A stretch of 64,000 nucleotides of DNA from Prevotellaceae bacterium (GTDB lineage: Bacteria > Bacteroidota > Bacteroidia > Bacteroidales > Muribaculaceae), in NCBI GenBank assembly GCA_021772015.1, contig JAETNS010000007.1, positions 80,877 through 144,876 of the forward strand. Direction: 5' to 3'. Numbering within the stretch: position 1 is the first letter of the stretch; each line of letters opens with the position of its first letter. The position numbers were made by a program, and so were the translations under genes. Shown one piece after another: positions 16,840 to 26,913 of the stretch. The notes under the pieces were generated by a model, which did no database searches, was not told the origin of the DNA, and saw only the letters and a program-made list of their open reading frames with translations.

Positions 16840-19071
16840 TCACATGTTCCTGCTGAAATAATCCAGCATGCGACCGTAGACCAAGGCCCGCGCGTCACAA
16901 CCGTTGATAGAATGGTTCATATTGGGAAACAGGAACATGTCACAATATCTGCCTGTCTCCTGCAGACGGCTTACAAATTCCATCGTGTTTGACAGATGGA
17001 CGTTGTCATCTGCGGTGCCATGCATCAAAAGGAGGGAACACTCGATATTGCCGGCTCTGTTGACAGGCGCGCTCGATTCGTAACCAGCCTCGTTCTCCCC
17101 GGGAGTAAGCATGAAACGCTCGGCATAGACTGTGTCATAATAACGCCAGGAAGTCACGGGAGCGATCGCCACTGCCGCTTTAAACGGAGAGGCGGGATCT
17201 GACACTGCCATCAAGGTCTCATACCCTCCATAGCTCCATCCGGCGATTCCGATACGCGACGAATCAACAAACGGAAGTGAGGCGGCATAACGGGCAGCAG
17301 CGAGCTGGTCTATAGTCTCATAATGGCCGAGGTTGCGATAAACGACATCCCTGAAAGCGGTTCCACGACCACCGGTACCACGGCCATCCATACAGATAAC
17401 CACGAATCCACGCTCTGCGGCTGCATAGTAATCCCAATCCATGCGCCAGCGGTCTGTCACCTCCTGTGATCCCGGACCACTGTATTGCCACATTATAACG
17501 GGATACTTTTTAGCCGGGTTGAAATCCGCAGGTTTCAGGATATAGCCGTTGAGAGGCATTCCATCGGTAAGGGTGAAGAACTCTTTGCGTGGAAGTGACG
17601 CATAACGGGCCGCATATTCGGCATTGTCTGTCAATACCCTTACCTCCTTTTCCTTGGTGGTGTACATCGTATGGCGTGGAGGTGTCGACTCGCTGCTGTA
17701 ATTCACCACATAATAGTTCATAGCGGGAGAGAATGTCGCCGATGCCCATCCGTGAACCGGTGTTACAGGCATGATCTTCTTCCCTGACTTGTCAATCTTC
17801 TGGATGACACGGCTTATGGCTCCTTTAATCCCTTGGCCATCGAGTAGCTGGGCTGTAGACTGGAAATAGGTGTTACCCTGTTGATCGGAACCATAATATC
17901 CTGTGACATCAAAATCGCCGGAAGTCATCTGGCGCAACTGCTGGCCATTGTAGGAATATTCATAGAGATGATTCCAGCCACTGCGCTCCGACATGATCAC
18001 AAAGCTCTCAGCGCCCCAATGAATCCCTTCATATGCCATCGGATTGAGCCACGCCTTTGACTCTTCGACCAAAACAGACTTCGAGACAGTAGACTTAGGA
18101 TTCACCGCGAAAACCTCCATCCTGTTCTGAGCGCGGTTCAATGTAACGGCCATAAGTCTTTCCGAGGTATTCCCTCCATAGGCTATACGGGGTATATACT
18201 CGATTGATTTGTCGCCGCCGAGATCTATGTCCTTTATCTTGCGTGTCTCCACATCGTAACTGTGGATGGAGACAACAGAATTGGGCTGTCCGGCGACAGG
18301 ATACTTGTATGAGAACAATCCCGGATACAATGCGTATTCTTTTGTAGGCTCGCAGTAGCCCTCATACAAAGAGAATGTGAATTTCGGCACCTGCTCCTCG
18401 TCATAACGCAAGTAGCAGAGGGTGGAGTTGTCAGGAGCCCAGGCCATCGAACAGTCAGTAGAGAATTCCTCCTCATAAGTCCAGTCAGGAATACCATTGA
18501 TTATCTTGTCAATGACACCGTCCTTTGTCACGGCAACCTCCGAATCGTAGTCTATCTTCTTGATGTATATGTTGTTGTCAACAACAAAGGCGACCATTCT
18601 GCCATCCGGGGAAAAAAGAGGAGACTGCTGTAGCGGGAACTGTTTGGATAACGGGCGCAATATATTGCGTTTTATCTCAAACACATGCCAGTCTGCCTTG
18701 AAAGAACGGCGATACACAGGGGTCTTGGCCGTGTACAGAAGTATCTTCGACCCATCCGGACTCAAGATGAAACTCTCGACAGATTTCACGGAATTTTCAC
18801 GTGTATGCGTTACATCAAGCACCGTCTCGATGAGTTTTCCAGAAGCGGTCTCATAACGTTCTATCGTTTTCCCATCTTTACCAAGCAGCAGATAGCTCTC
18901 CCCGTCAGGAAGATATGTGAAGCTCTTGGGCGAGTCGGGGGTATTGCCGGGATAGACATACTTTGCTATCCCGTCGACATCTATCTTGGCCTGCGCACAA
19001 ACGATGCCGGCCCCCAAAGCGATGGAGGCCGCCACACAGGCAGTCATTCTAATCAATTTCTTCATTTTCAA
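16840..19071 (-). CDS. Periplasmic DPP-IV-like S9 family serine peptidase
   Basis: 743 residues. A signal peptide (about 1-26) is followed by an eight-bladed propeller (DPPIV_N, about 40-480) and an alpha/beta hydrolase domain. The catalytic triad is visible: S613 in GWSYGGYE, D688/D689 in HGTADDNVH, and H720 in NMNHSI. The family removes Xaa-Pro or Xaa-Ala dipeptides from peptide N-termini. In gut Bacteroidales such enzymes process dietary and host peptides in the periplasm. It shares the leftward strand with the coiled-coil gene upstream (17-base gap). Confidence 0.88.
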   Translation of the reverse strand: MKMKKLIRMTACVAASIALGAGIVCAQAKIDVDGIAKYVYPGNTPDSPKSFTYLPDGESYLLLGKDGKTIERYETASGKLIETVLDVTHTRENSVKSVESFILSPDGSKILLYTAKTPVYRRSFKADWHVFEIKRNILRPLSKQFPLQQSPLFSPDGRMVAFVVDNNIYIKKIDYDSEVAVTKDGVIDKIINGIPDWTYEEEFSTDCSMAWAPDNSTLCYLRYDEEQVPKFTFSLYEGYCEPTKEYALYPGLFSYKYPVAGQPNSVVSIHSYDVETRKIKDIDLGGDKSIEYIPRIAYGGNTSERLMAVTLNRAQNRMEVFAVNPKSTVSKSVLVEESKAWLNPMAYEGIHWGAESFVIMSERSGWNHLYEYSYNGQQLRQMTSGDFDVTGYYGSDQQGNTYFQSTAQLLDGQGIKGAISRVIQKIDKSGKKIMPVTPVHGWASATFSPAMNYYVVNYSSESTPPRHTMYTTKEKEVRVLTDNAEYAARYASLPRKEFFTLTDGMPLNGYILKPADFNPAKKYPVIMWQYSGPGSQEVTDRWRMDWDYYAAAERGFVVICMDGRGTGGRGTAFRDVVYRNLGHYETIDQLAAARYAASLPFVDSSRIGIAGWSYGGYETLMAVSDPASPFKAAVAIAPVTSWRYYDTVYAERFMLTPGENEAGYESSAPVNRAGNIECSLLLMHGTADDNVHLSNTMEFVSRLQETGRYCDMFLFPNMNHSINGCDARALVYGRMLDYFSRNM

Positions 19072-19087
19072 TAAATCTTATTTCAGA

Positions 19088-20947
19088 TCACCAGAGAAGC
19101 ATCTGAGCCGGATTATCAGGGGGCTCCTGACGCACAGGCTCCTTATATCCGAAAGCGTCATCTTGTGTCTCGGTTGTCTTCTGCTTTCGCTGTCGCCTGG
19201 GCTTGGGGGTATTTTCAAGAGCCGGAGTAGCGATCAGCCAGTCGGTGCTGTCAAGTAAAGAGAAGCCATTGTCATCCTCTTCGTTTTTCTCCACTTTCTT
19301 TTTGGGCGGTTCCGATTCCACGGCAGGACGCGGTTTAGGGGGGCGCCCCCTACGCGGACGGGCAGGCACCACGGTTTCAGGCTCGGGCGTGACAAGCTCG
19401 GGGAGATCGAGAGTCAGATCCAGCTCCTCACCTGCTACAGACACTGACGGTATCTCTATCTCAATTTCTGATTTCTGTGGTTCGGGATCAGAGGAAGCAG
19501 GCAATCCCTTGACAGCCTTCAGCCGATCAATCTCCGACATCAACGCACTTTCAACCTGCGTTTTCTCAAACTGCGCGGTCTCCACCGCTTTCCTTAAAGA
19601 GTCGGTCTGATCCTCAAGACGGCGGATTGTCTCGTCCTTTATCCTCAAGGTGGTGTTTTTTGTCAGAATGTCGGTGTCTTTTGCCCGGATGATCTCATCT
19701 TTCTCCATAAGCTCATCCTTCTGACGACGAAGCTCGGCATCGTTGATCCTCTGGCTTTCCTCCAGCTTCATCACCTGTTCCTGAACCTCACGGACAATTT
19801 TCAGATCTTCCTGGGCCTTCGCGAGTCGCGTGTTGACAATGGCAAGCTGCTCAGCCGAATCCTTCAGTTCGGCCTGTGAGGCTGTGTAGCGCGCTTCCAT
19901 TTCCTGCGCCGCCGAGCGGGCCTCCGAAGCGCGTAAATTGAGATCATTGACCATCGCCCGACTCAGCTCATCCTTCGCCTTGGCCTGTTCCAACGAGTCG
20001 CGCATTACCGCCAGCTCTTTCTCCAGTTCGGCCACTCTCGCATTGCCTGTCTCACTGCCATCGGCAAGAACCGACAGTTCCGCTATTTTCTTTTCGGCAG
20101 CCTTAAGCGACTCCTCCGCCGAGATCCTGCGGGATTCCGATTCAACAAATTTGCTTTCAGCGTCGGCACAGACCGTCTGCGCCTCAGCCACTTTTTTCTC
20201 AAGCAACGCCTCCTTATCCCGCAACTCCTCCTCACGGGCATTCAATACTGCCTCGCGCTCGGCGAGGCCTTCACCGAGAGAGTCCATGTCACGGTCTGAC
20301 ATGGCCGCAAGACGGAGCTTGTTGGCCATCGACTTGTTTTCAAGGATGTATTGTTCGTTCTCGGCCTCTATCGAGGCAAGTTGTTTTTCAAGCTCATGGA
20401 CGCGTTCAGACAACGCCCGTTTCTGGCGTTCGGCGCTCAGCTGTAGATTTTTCGCGTTTGAGTTGCCTTCTTCCTCCTTGCGGGCCTTCTGGCGCAGTTC
20501 CTCTATCTGATCCTGGAGTTTCAGGCTGTCTGACTGATAACGCGCATGGATACGACGCTCGACAGTCTTCTCAAAATGGTCGAAATAATCTTTCATAGAC
20601 TTGTCAAGGGCATCAAACAAAATCTGTCTCTGCCTTGCCGGATCAACACTTTTTTGCAGGAATTCAGGAAGAGCGCTGTTGAACACCTCGACCACACCGT
20701 CAAAAATGGCCGACGCGTCGGGTCTCGCGTCATTCTCTGAATGATTCATTGTAGAATCGCAATGGTCATTCCCGTCCTCAACAGACTTTCCGACAGCAGG
20801 GACCTCAATGTCCGCACCATCCTGTGAATCAGGGAGGACACGGCGACGCAAGGGGGTGACGGTCGCGTCTATTCCCTCCACATCCATCTCGTCATCTTCG
20901 GCGGAGGAAAAACCCATCGCCTTTTTCATCATATTGAGGAATCCCAT
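19088..20947 (-). CDS. Large coiled-coil protein of unknown function
   Basis: 619 residues from the ATG at 20947; upstream in-frame codons would extend into the 5' leader. The first 100 residues are acidic and low-complexity. Residues about 100-170 look helical (FLQKSVDPARQRQILFDALD). A long heptad-rich coiled coil covers about 150-470. The tail carries the basic patch RPRRGRPPKPRP and KPRRQRKQK, resembling AT-hook motifs. It could be a structural or nucleoid-associated scaffold. The function is unknown and no enzymatic domain was seen. Confidence 0.6.
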   Translation of the reverse strand: MGFLNMMKKAMGFSSAEDDEMDVEGIDATVTPLRRRVLPDSQDGADIEVPAVGKSVEDGNDHCDSTMNHSENDARPDASAIFDGVVEVFNSALPEFLQKSVDPARQRQILFDALDKSMKDYFDHFEKTVERRIHARYQSDSLKLQDQIEELRQKARKEEEGNSNAKNLQLSAERQKRALSERVHELEKQLASIEAENEQYILENKSMANKLRLAAMSDRDMDSLGEGLAEREAVLNAREEELRDKEALLEKKVAEAQTVCADAESKFVESESRRISAEESLKAAEKKIAELSVLADGSETGNARVAELEKELAVMRDSLEQAKAKDELSRAMVNDLNLRASEARSAAQEMEARYTASQAELKDSAEQLAIVNTRLAKAQEDLKIVREVQEQVMKLEESQRINDAELRRQKDELMEKDEIIRAKDTDILTKNTTLRIKDETIRRLEDQTDSLRKAVETAQFEKTQVESALMSEIDRLKAVKGLPASSDPEPQKSEIEIEIPSVSVAGEELDLTLDLPELVTPEPETVVPARPRRGRPPKPRPAVESEPPKKKVEKNEEDDNGFSLLDSTDWLIATPALENTPKPRRQRKQKTTETQDDAFGYKEPVRQEPPDNPAQMLLW

Positions 20948-21039
20948 TTTCCGTATATTTGCAAGTGTGACGCAGGCCTCCGCGCAAACGCGACCAAGAC
21001 CGCTGCCGCCGGCGGGCGACACTCTTATTTATCAGCAAA

Positions 21040-21047
21040 CAAAGTTA
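21040..21047 (-). promoter_or_regulatory. -7 box for the coiled-coil gene and its leftward operon
   Basis: The minus strand reads TAACTTTG, an exact TAnnTTTG, about 93 bases before the ATG at 20947. It is divergent from the box at 21103. Confidence 0.5.
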
Positions 21048-21102
21048 CGAAAATAAATCTACTTTATCCCTTTCCGGGTGTATATTTTTCATTTGTTTTT
21101 AT

Positions 21103-21110
21103 TAACTTTG
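21103..21110 (+). promoter_or_regulatory. -7 box for the PEGA/WG-repeat gene
   Basis: TAACTTTG matches TAnnTTTG, 43 bases before ATG 21154. The two boxes at 21040 and 21103 form a divergent promoter pair. Confidence 0.5.
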
Positions 21111-21153
21111 TCACTGCCCAACCTTGGGCTGATTCCACCTTAAACATTGATTC

Positions 21154-22404
21154 ATGTCTACGATTCATCACCTCACAATGAAATCAGCCATCGTCATCAT
21201 ATGGATGATTTCCGGTCTCCTGGCCATCCCCTCGACAATGGCGCAGGAAAAAGCGATAGTCAACTCGATCATAGCCGACGCGTCGGACCTGACCGCCGCG
21301 ACACACATACAACGCGACCTGCTTGGACGGCCTTGCGCCCTGGTAAAATTCTCGGTGCTCGCCGACGATGTCAGATTTTCAGGAGACACCGTCCATGTCG
21401 AGTACCACGGTTCGGAATACTGGGTGTACATGCCTGAGGGCACAAAGCATCTTCATGCGACCAGCTCCAAATTCAAACCGCTCCACATCTTTTTCCCGGA
21501 ATACGACATCTCCGAACTGAAAGGACAGCAGACCTATACCGTCGATGTCTCCATACCCTCGAAACGTCCGCAAGGCGCGGCGTTGCTGATGACAGTCATT
21601 CCCGCAGACTCGCGTGTGTTTGTAGACGGACGCGAAATCGAAGTGAGCGACGGTGTTGCCACCACCTATTGCCGTGCCGGCCGCCACGCTTACCGTGTGG
21701 AGGCCCAAGGCTACAAGACATCCGAAGGGAAGTTCTCGATCGCTGACAGGAAAAACTTCAAGACTACCGTGAAACTCAAATCCATAGCCAACCTTAGGGT
21801 TCAGCCATTCCGTGGCCCGACCGGCCAAGTGGGCTTCCGCGACCAGAACAACAAGACCGTTGTAAAACCGGAATTTGACAAGGTGATACCCGCAGGGACT
21901 GTCTTCTGGGTGACAAAAAACGGCAAGTACGGTATGATCGATCAACAGGGAGAAAGGAAAGCCCAGTGCACGTTCGACAATGTGCTTGCCTCGCGCATTG
22001 ACGGCCTGTTCATTGTAAGCCAGGATGGCAAATACGGGATCATGAACGCCAACGGCTGGCTGACAGTACCCTGTATGCTCGACAAGGTGTCTACGACTTC
22101 AGCAGAACCGATGGTGGGCATCATGGACGGCCAGTTCGGCCTGATAGATGCTTCGGGGGAACTTGTCATCCCATGTGAGAACGAGGAGATCACCGACTTC
22201 TTCGACGGCCTGGCGGGCATCAAGCGTGACGGGAAATGCGGGTTCATAAACAAGAACGGCGAAATCGTGATTCCCATGATCTACGACGGGGTGTCGCACT
22301 TCTCCGGAGGCATCTCACGCGTCACCCATAACGGCCGTGTATATTTCATCGACAAATCAGGAAATGAGGTAGACATGACCGCCGCGCCAGCCCCGGCGGA
22401 ATAA
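21154..22404 (+). CDS. Secreted PEGA-domain and WG-repeat protein
   Basis: 416 residues; an alternative ATG at 21178 (MKSAIVIIW) gives the more standard signal peptide, cleaved near TMAQ. A mid-protein PEGA-type domain (about 150-210) contains VIPADSRVFVDGREI and GRHAYRVEAQGYK. About five WG (KWG) repeats follow (about 220-405), each with a 'GKYGMIDQQGE' or 'GKCGFINKNGEIVIP' type core. WG repeats form beta-hairpin surfaces for binding. The ligand is unknown. It is transcribed divergently from the coiled-coil operon and converges on the PEP-synthase-like gene with no gap. Confidence 0.8.
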   Translation: MSTIHHLTMKSAIVIIWMISGLLAIPSTMAQEKAIVNSIIADASDLTAATHIQRDLLGRPCALVKFSVLADDVRFSGDTVHVEYHGSEYWVYMPEGTKHLHATSSKFKPLHIFFPEYDISELKGQQTYTVDVSIPSKRPQGAALLMTVIPADSRVFVDGREIEVSDGVATTYCRAGRHAYRVEAQGYKTSEGKFSIADRKNFKTTVKLKSIANLRVQPFRGPTGQVGFRDQNNKTVVKPEFDKVIPAGTVFWVTKNGKYGMIDQQGERKAQCTFDNVLASRIDGLFIVSQDGKYGIMNANGWLTVPCMLDKVSTTSAEPMVGIMDGQFGLIDASGELVIPCENEEITDFFDGLAGIKRDGKCGFINKNGEIVIPMIYDGVSHFSGGISRVTHNGRVYFIDKSGNEVDMTAAPAPAE

Positions 22405-25365
22405 TCATGACGGCTTGGCCACGACTCCGACACCCTTGCGTCCGTTAATCCCTATCACAAGAGGTGAATCCAACTTTACGATGCGCAGGGTGTCGGACTC
22501 ATATACAGCCGGTAGTGAGTTCAGATAATCGACATCATAATAATCCTCGCCGGAAAACGGGTTGACCGTGAAATATCCCACCCCGAAGGATGTCAGATTC
22601 TGGAAAAAGTGAGTGCCCTGTGACGGTTCGACCCGATAGTTGGCCAACGATGACTCCACGATAAGACGCGCCCCCGATATATCGGCCCATTTTACAGGTA
22701 TGCCGAGAGCCTCGTCTGACGATCCCCATCGTCCCGGTCCGATAAGCACATAGCCTTCACCCGATGCGACAAAATTTTTGTTCAGTCGGGCGATCTCTCC
22801 GGCGATCTCCGGATTTCGGAATGAGGAGAAATTCTCCGGGCGGACATACATGACGGTGCTGACCGTGTCGTTTGTTCCGTGTCCAAGAGCAGTGGAGCTT
22901 CTTAAAATCAAATCCGAATTGTCAAGAGCCAGCACCGACTCGTCCACATCTTCCTTCCGGTCTATTATCGGGCGTATCTGCAACCAGTAGATCCGCCCTT
23001 TGAGACTCCCGTCAGGCCTGATATTCCCGGCAAACTCAATCTCGACAGGCCTCTGCATAGCGTCCTGTCCGTTTGACAGCATCAAGTCAACAGCTTCAGC
23101 AAGCGGAAAGACACTGTCACGCAGTATGTTTGCGAATGTCACCACCTTGCGCCCCATGCCGATATGGGAATCACGGATCATCTGGTCATCGATATCGAAT
23201 GTCGACACGAGGTATTTGAGCGCATCGCCCGACTTGGCAAAGTCCTGTATGTTCTTTCTGGTTATATTGAACCCGTCATCCACTTTGAAGTTCTCGGGGA
23301 CATTGTTCAAGTCAAGGGTGTACAGCTGCCGCTGGGTGTCACGCAGAGCGAGATCAAGGGTCGAGGTCTGCAATACCTTGCCTGGATGTTTTGGGGAGAA
23401 CCGCAGAGCGACACCTCCGTCTACGATATACTTGCCGAGCCCTATTGCCACCTGCGCCACTCCCTCCTCCGTACGCTCGTCGTTTATCGGGTAATAGTTG
23501 AGCGAACGTCCCACACCGGAAAATGAGGGGAAATAAAATCCGTCATGCTCGTTACCGACAACCTCCTGGATTATCACTGCCATCTTCTCCTGGTCGATGA
23601 CATTCGAGGTAGCCGACATGTATGCTTTCGACTCGGCATAGAAGACTGACGCGTAGACACCTTTTATGGCATCGGTCAACACCTTCCTCATCTGCTCCTT
23701 GTCGGAAATATGAGGAATCATATATGTTGAATAGACTCCGGCGAAAGGCTGGTAATGGGAATCCTCAAGCAGCGATGAACTTCTGATTGCCAACGGCTTG
23801 TTGACCACCTCGGTGAGGGCCAGCAGATCATCGCGCACGCGGTCAGGCAACCGGGCGGCAAGGAAGCGCGACAGGATTTCCTCGTCGGAGATGTCAGACA
23901 ACGCTATCGGATACAAGTCGTTGTCGGCCATGAATTCATCGAAGATATCGGTACAGAGGACGACCGTACGCGGTATCGATATGGATACCCCCTTGAAATT
24001 GTCAAATTCAGGATGCTTCTTTATTATGGAGTCGATAAACGCCAGGCCACGTCCTTTCCCTCCCAGTGATCCTTGACCTATACGGGCGAAATTTGAATAA
24101 TAGTCGAAACGGTCTTTGCGGAACTCCGCGACCACTCCCCTGTTCTTCATCTTCCTGTACTTCACAATCAGGTCAAAGAAGAGTTGCTTCACTTCCGGAG
24201 CTTCCTTAAGATCACGGAAACGGTGGCGGCGGATGACATCGGCGATCGGGAACATCGCGCGGGAATACAGCCAACGCGAGATATCATTGCGGCATGCATG
24301 CCAGAGCAGTGTCCCGTCAGGAATCTCGAACATTCGCTTCTGCATCTCATTAAGGGAGTGTATGCGCATTATCTCCTCCCCTGTCGCGGGATCCCTCATC
24401 ACGAAATCACCGAAGCCGAAATTGCGCATGATCTCTTTCCCGAGATCGACGGGCAGCTTCTTTGAATTCTTGTCGAGGAATATGCCGTTGAACTCCTTGA
24501 CCAACGGGCCGTTGGCAGTCTCCGTGGACTCGACGATTATGGGCAAATACGGGTCACGGTTCCTCACCAGACGGGCAAACCGCAAACCTGCTTGCCGGTC
24601 CTTTTCTCCTTCACGCATGAAAGAAACATCGGTGATTATACCGAGCATCTTGTCGCAATATTTCCCATACAGCTCCACCGCTTCCTCGTAATCCCGGGCA
24701 AGCATCACTTTCGGACGGCCGCGCATGCGGAGCATCTTCTCGTGCTCGTTAAGGGCCTCTGTCGAGAACTCGCGGCTCTGTTTCAAAAGGAATTTGTAAA
24801 GATGGGGAAGTATCGAGGAATAGAACCTGACCGAATCCTCCACCATCAATATCATCTGGACCCCGACATCAAGCACATCATTCTCGGCGTTCATCTTGTC
24901 CTCAAGCAACTTGATTATGGCAAGCAGCAGATCGACATTACCAAGCCACGAGAACACATAATCTATGCCGCTGAAGTCTTCCGATGCCAGACGGCGTGAT
25001 ACCTCCTTCGAGAATGGGGTCAGCACCACAATAGGGACATCGGGAAACACCGATTTTATCTCCTTGGCTCCTATGAAAGTCTCACTGATATCCATGCCCG
25101 GCATGGCGATCACCAGATCAAAATTTTTCTGGGCCATCATCGCCAGAGCCTCACTTATATGGGAGACCCTTGTGATACGCGGAGGAGAGGAGAGATTGAG
25201 CGCGACATATTCATTATAAAGCTGCTCTTCCACTCGCCCGTCCTCCTCCATCATGAAAGCGTCATAAGGCGAGGCAACGAGCAATACGTTGAATACGCGC
25301 CTCTGCATCAGATTCTGAAACGCCGTGTCCTTAAGATACAACTGGTTTAAAGGCTCTTCATTCAT
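22405..25365 (-). CDS. PEP-synthase-like ATP-binding protein with two N-terminal receiver domains
   Basis: 986 residues from ATG 25365; an upstream TTG at 25407 is less likely. Receiver-like domain 1 (about 20-150) lacks the phospho-acceptor block (FDLVIAMPGMD). Receiver 2 (about 165-320) looks intact (MVEDS acidic pair, ITD acceptor, ESTE). The ATP-grasp half of PEP synthase/PPDK follows: GGKGRGLAFI, PLAIRSSSLLED, FAGVYSTYM. I see no phospho-histidine swivel domain or PEP-binding barrel, so it is unlikely to make PEP by the normal route. It could be a regulated phosphotransferase or sensor. rpe lies upstream on the same strand. Confidence 0.75.
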   Translation of the reverse strand: MNEEPLNQLYLKDTAFQNLMQRRVFNVLLVASPYDAFMMEEDGRVEEQLYNEYVALNLSSPPRITRVSHISEALAMMAQKNFDLVIAMPGMDISETFIGAKEIKSVFPDVPIVVLTPFSKEVSRRLASEDFSGIDYVFSWLGNVDLLLAIIKLLEDKMNAENDVLDVGVQMILMVEDSVRFYSSILPHLYKFLLKQSREFSTEALNEHEKMLRMRGRPKVMLARDYEEAVELYGKYCDKMLGIITDVSFMREGEKDRQAGLRFARLVRNRDPYLPIIVESTETANGPLVKEFNGIFLDKNSKKLPVDLGKEIMRNFGFGDFVMRDPATGEEIMRIHSLNEMQKRMFEIPDGTLLWHACRNDISRWLYSRAMFPIADVIRRHRFRDLKEAPEVKQLFFDLIVKYRKMKNRGVVAEFRKDRFDYYSNFARIGQGSLGGKGRGLAFIDSIIKKHPEFDNFKGVSISIPRTVVLCTDIFDEFMADNDLYPIALSDISDEEILSRFLAARLPDRVRDDLLALTEVVNKPLAIRSSSLLEDSHYQPFAGVYSTYMIPHISDKEQMRKVLTDAIKGVYASVFYAESKAYMSATSNVIDQEKMAVIIQEVVGNEHDGFYFPSFSGVGRSLNYYPINDERTEEGVAQVAIGLGKYIVDGGVALRFSPKHPGKVLQTSTLDLALRDTQRQLYTLDLNNVPENFKVDDGFNITRKNIQDFAKSGDALKYLVSTFDIDDQMIRDSHIGMGRKVVTFANILRDSVFPLAEAVDLMLSNGQDAMQRPVEIEFAGNIRPDGSLKGRIYWLQIRPIIDRKEDVDESVLALDNSDLILRSSTALGHGTNDTVSTVMYVRPENFSSFRNPEIAGEIARLNKNFVASGEGYVLIGPGRWGSSDEALGIPVKWADISGARLIVESSLANYRVEPSQGTHFFQNLTSFGVGYFTVNPFSGEDYYDVDYLNSLPAVYESDTLRIVKLDSPLVIGINGRKGVGVVAKPS

Positions 25366-25467
25366 AGGATTCAGGGATATTTGATTTGGAGGAGATGATA
25401 AGATCAATCATGATCCGCGAGGAATGGTTGAGGGGACGCGTCTGACATTGACTCGACACCTCATGAT

Positions 25468-26112
25468 TCAAAGGACCTTCAGCGATCTGACCGCCTCCAG
25501 GGGATCCTTTGCATGGAAGACATAACTGCCGGCGACAAGGATATCAGCTCCGGCTTCCGCAAGCAGTTTCCCGGTAGAAGCATTGACACCACCGTCAACC
25601 TCAATCAACGCTCCTGACCCGGCCGCATCTATCATATGACGCAAGCGACGCGTCTTGTCAACCGCGTTAGCGATGAATTTCTGGCCACCGAAGCCGGGAT
25701 TCACAGACATGAGCAGCACCATGTCAAGCTCTCCGATGACATCCTCAAGAAGAGATACCGGAGTCGATGGATTCAACGTGACGGCGGCTTTCATACCGGC
25801 TTCCTTTATGGCATGGATCGTCCGGTCGAGATGGACGCAGGCTTCCTGATGGACATTCATGATAGCCGCGCCGACATCATGCAGACGGCTGACCCATTTC
25901 TCCGGCTCGACGATCATCAGATGCACATCCAATGGTTTTTCCGAGATCCGGGAAACTGATTCGATGACCGGGAACCCGAAAGAGATGTTGGGGACAAACA
26001 CTCCGTCCATCACGTCAAGATGGAGAAGATCGGCATCGCTCCGGTTTATCATTTCCACATCTTTCGCCAGGTTGGCGAAATCAGCCGACAGAAGGGAGGG
26101 TGAAACAAGCAT
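25468..26112 (-). CDS. rpe: Ribulose-phosphate 3-epimerase
   Basis: 214 residues. It interconverts ribulose-5-phosphate and xylulose-5-phosphate in the pentose phosphate pathway. TIM-barrel landmarks are SPSLLSADF near the start, LHLDVMDGVFVPN (metal and catalytic Asp), DVHLMIVEPE, LMSVNPGFGGQKF and EVDGGVN. The length is standard. It is co-directional with the DedA gene about 50 bases upstream. Confidence 0.95.
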   Translation of the reverse strand: MLVSPSLLSADFANLAKDVEMINRSDADLLHLDVMDGVFVPNISFGFPVIESVSRISEKPLDVHLMIVEPEKWVSRLHDVGAAIMNVHQEACVHLDRTIHAIKEAGMKAAVTLNPSTPVSLLEDVIGELDMVLLMSVNPGFGGQKFIANAVDKTRRLRHMIDAAGSGALIEVDGGVNASTGKLLAEAGADILVAGSYVFHAKDPLEAVRSLKVL

Positions 26113-26165
26113 GGTCGGGATTGGCTTTACATTATTGCATCAGACCGGCATATTCTTGCCGTGTC

Positions 26166-26885
26166 CTATATTATATCTTCATTATTGTCGGTATCGGCAG
26201 CTCCGGCATCTGTTTTCTTTCGGCCTTTCATCGCTTGCCAGACTATAAACAGAATACACAGAAGCAAGAGGCAGAAACCGCCGATCGTGAAATAATGGTT
26301 ATATTTCTCTACCGACTCAAACAGCTGCGAGTAGGGAACAGTCTTGCCCAGCCAGTATCCGAGACCGGCCAGCACACAATTCCATACTCCGGCACCAAGA
26401 GCCGTGAATATCACAAAAACGCCCAGATTCATTCTCGCCAGGCCTGCCGGAATAGAGATCAGCTGACGGACAGCCGGGATCAAACGGCCGATAAATGTCG
26501 ACAATGCACCGTGGTCGTCGAAATATTTCTCAGCTTTCCTGACTTTGGCCTCATCAATGAGGCAGGCATGCCCGAAACGGCTGTTGGCGAAAGCATAGAC
26601 GATCGGCCTGCCAAGCTCCATTGCAAGGAAATAATTGACCAATGCGCCCACCACTGCTCCGGCTGTGGCCACAAGAATTATAAGCGCGACATTGAGGTCG
26701 CCGCGCGTCACGGCGATATATGCGGCCGGTGGGACAACCACTTCCGAGGGGAAAGGGAGGAATGAGCTTTCAATCACCATGAAAAGAAACACAAGCATGT
26801 AGCTCGCGTTGTTATAGAAAAAATCGAGCAGGAACTGGGCGGAAAACCAGTCGCTCATGGCGCATGTTATAAGGAGTTCATTCAT
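26166..26885 (-). CDS. DedA family inner-membrane protein
   Basis: 239 residues with several membrane helices. It carries the family features ESSFLPFPSEVVVPPAAY (about 43-60), the re-entrant-type segment with NYFLAMELGRPIVY, and F(I)GRLIPAVRQLISIPAG (conserved GR..P..R). DedA/VTT proteins are linked to undecaprenyl-phosphate or phospholipid recycling and to membrane potential. Its exact lipid substrate cannot be told from sequence. It lies just downstream of folE (29-base gap). Confidence 0.88.
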   Translation of the reverse strand: MNELLITCAMSDWFSAQFLLDFFYNNASYMLVFLFMVIESSFLPFPSEVVVPPAAYIAVTRGDLNVALIILVATAGAVVGALVNYFLAMELGRPIVYAFANSRFGHACLIDEAKVRKAEKYFDDHGALSTFIGRLIPAVRQLISIPAGLARMNLGVFVIFTALGAGVWNCVLAGLGYWLGKTVPYSQLFESVEKYNHYFTIGGFCLLLLCILFIVWQAMKGRKKTDAGAADTDNNEDII

Positions 26886-26913
26886 AATGTTCGTTCATAT
26901 TTGACTGCGTGGA

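Noticed and set aside
20955..20962. Rightward TATATTTG box in front of the coiled-coil gene start
   Set aside because: It points away from that gene into its own leader and no gene follows closely; likely chance in AT-rich DNA.
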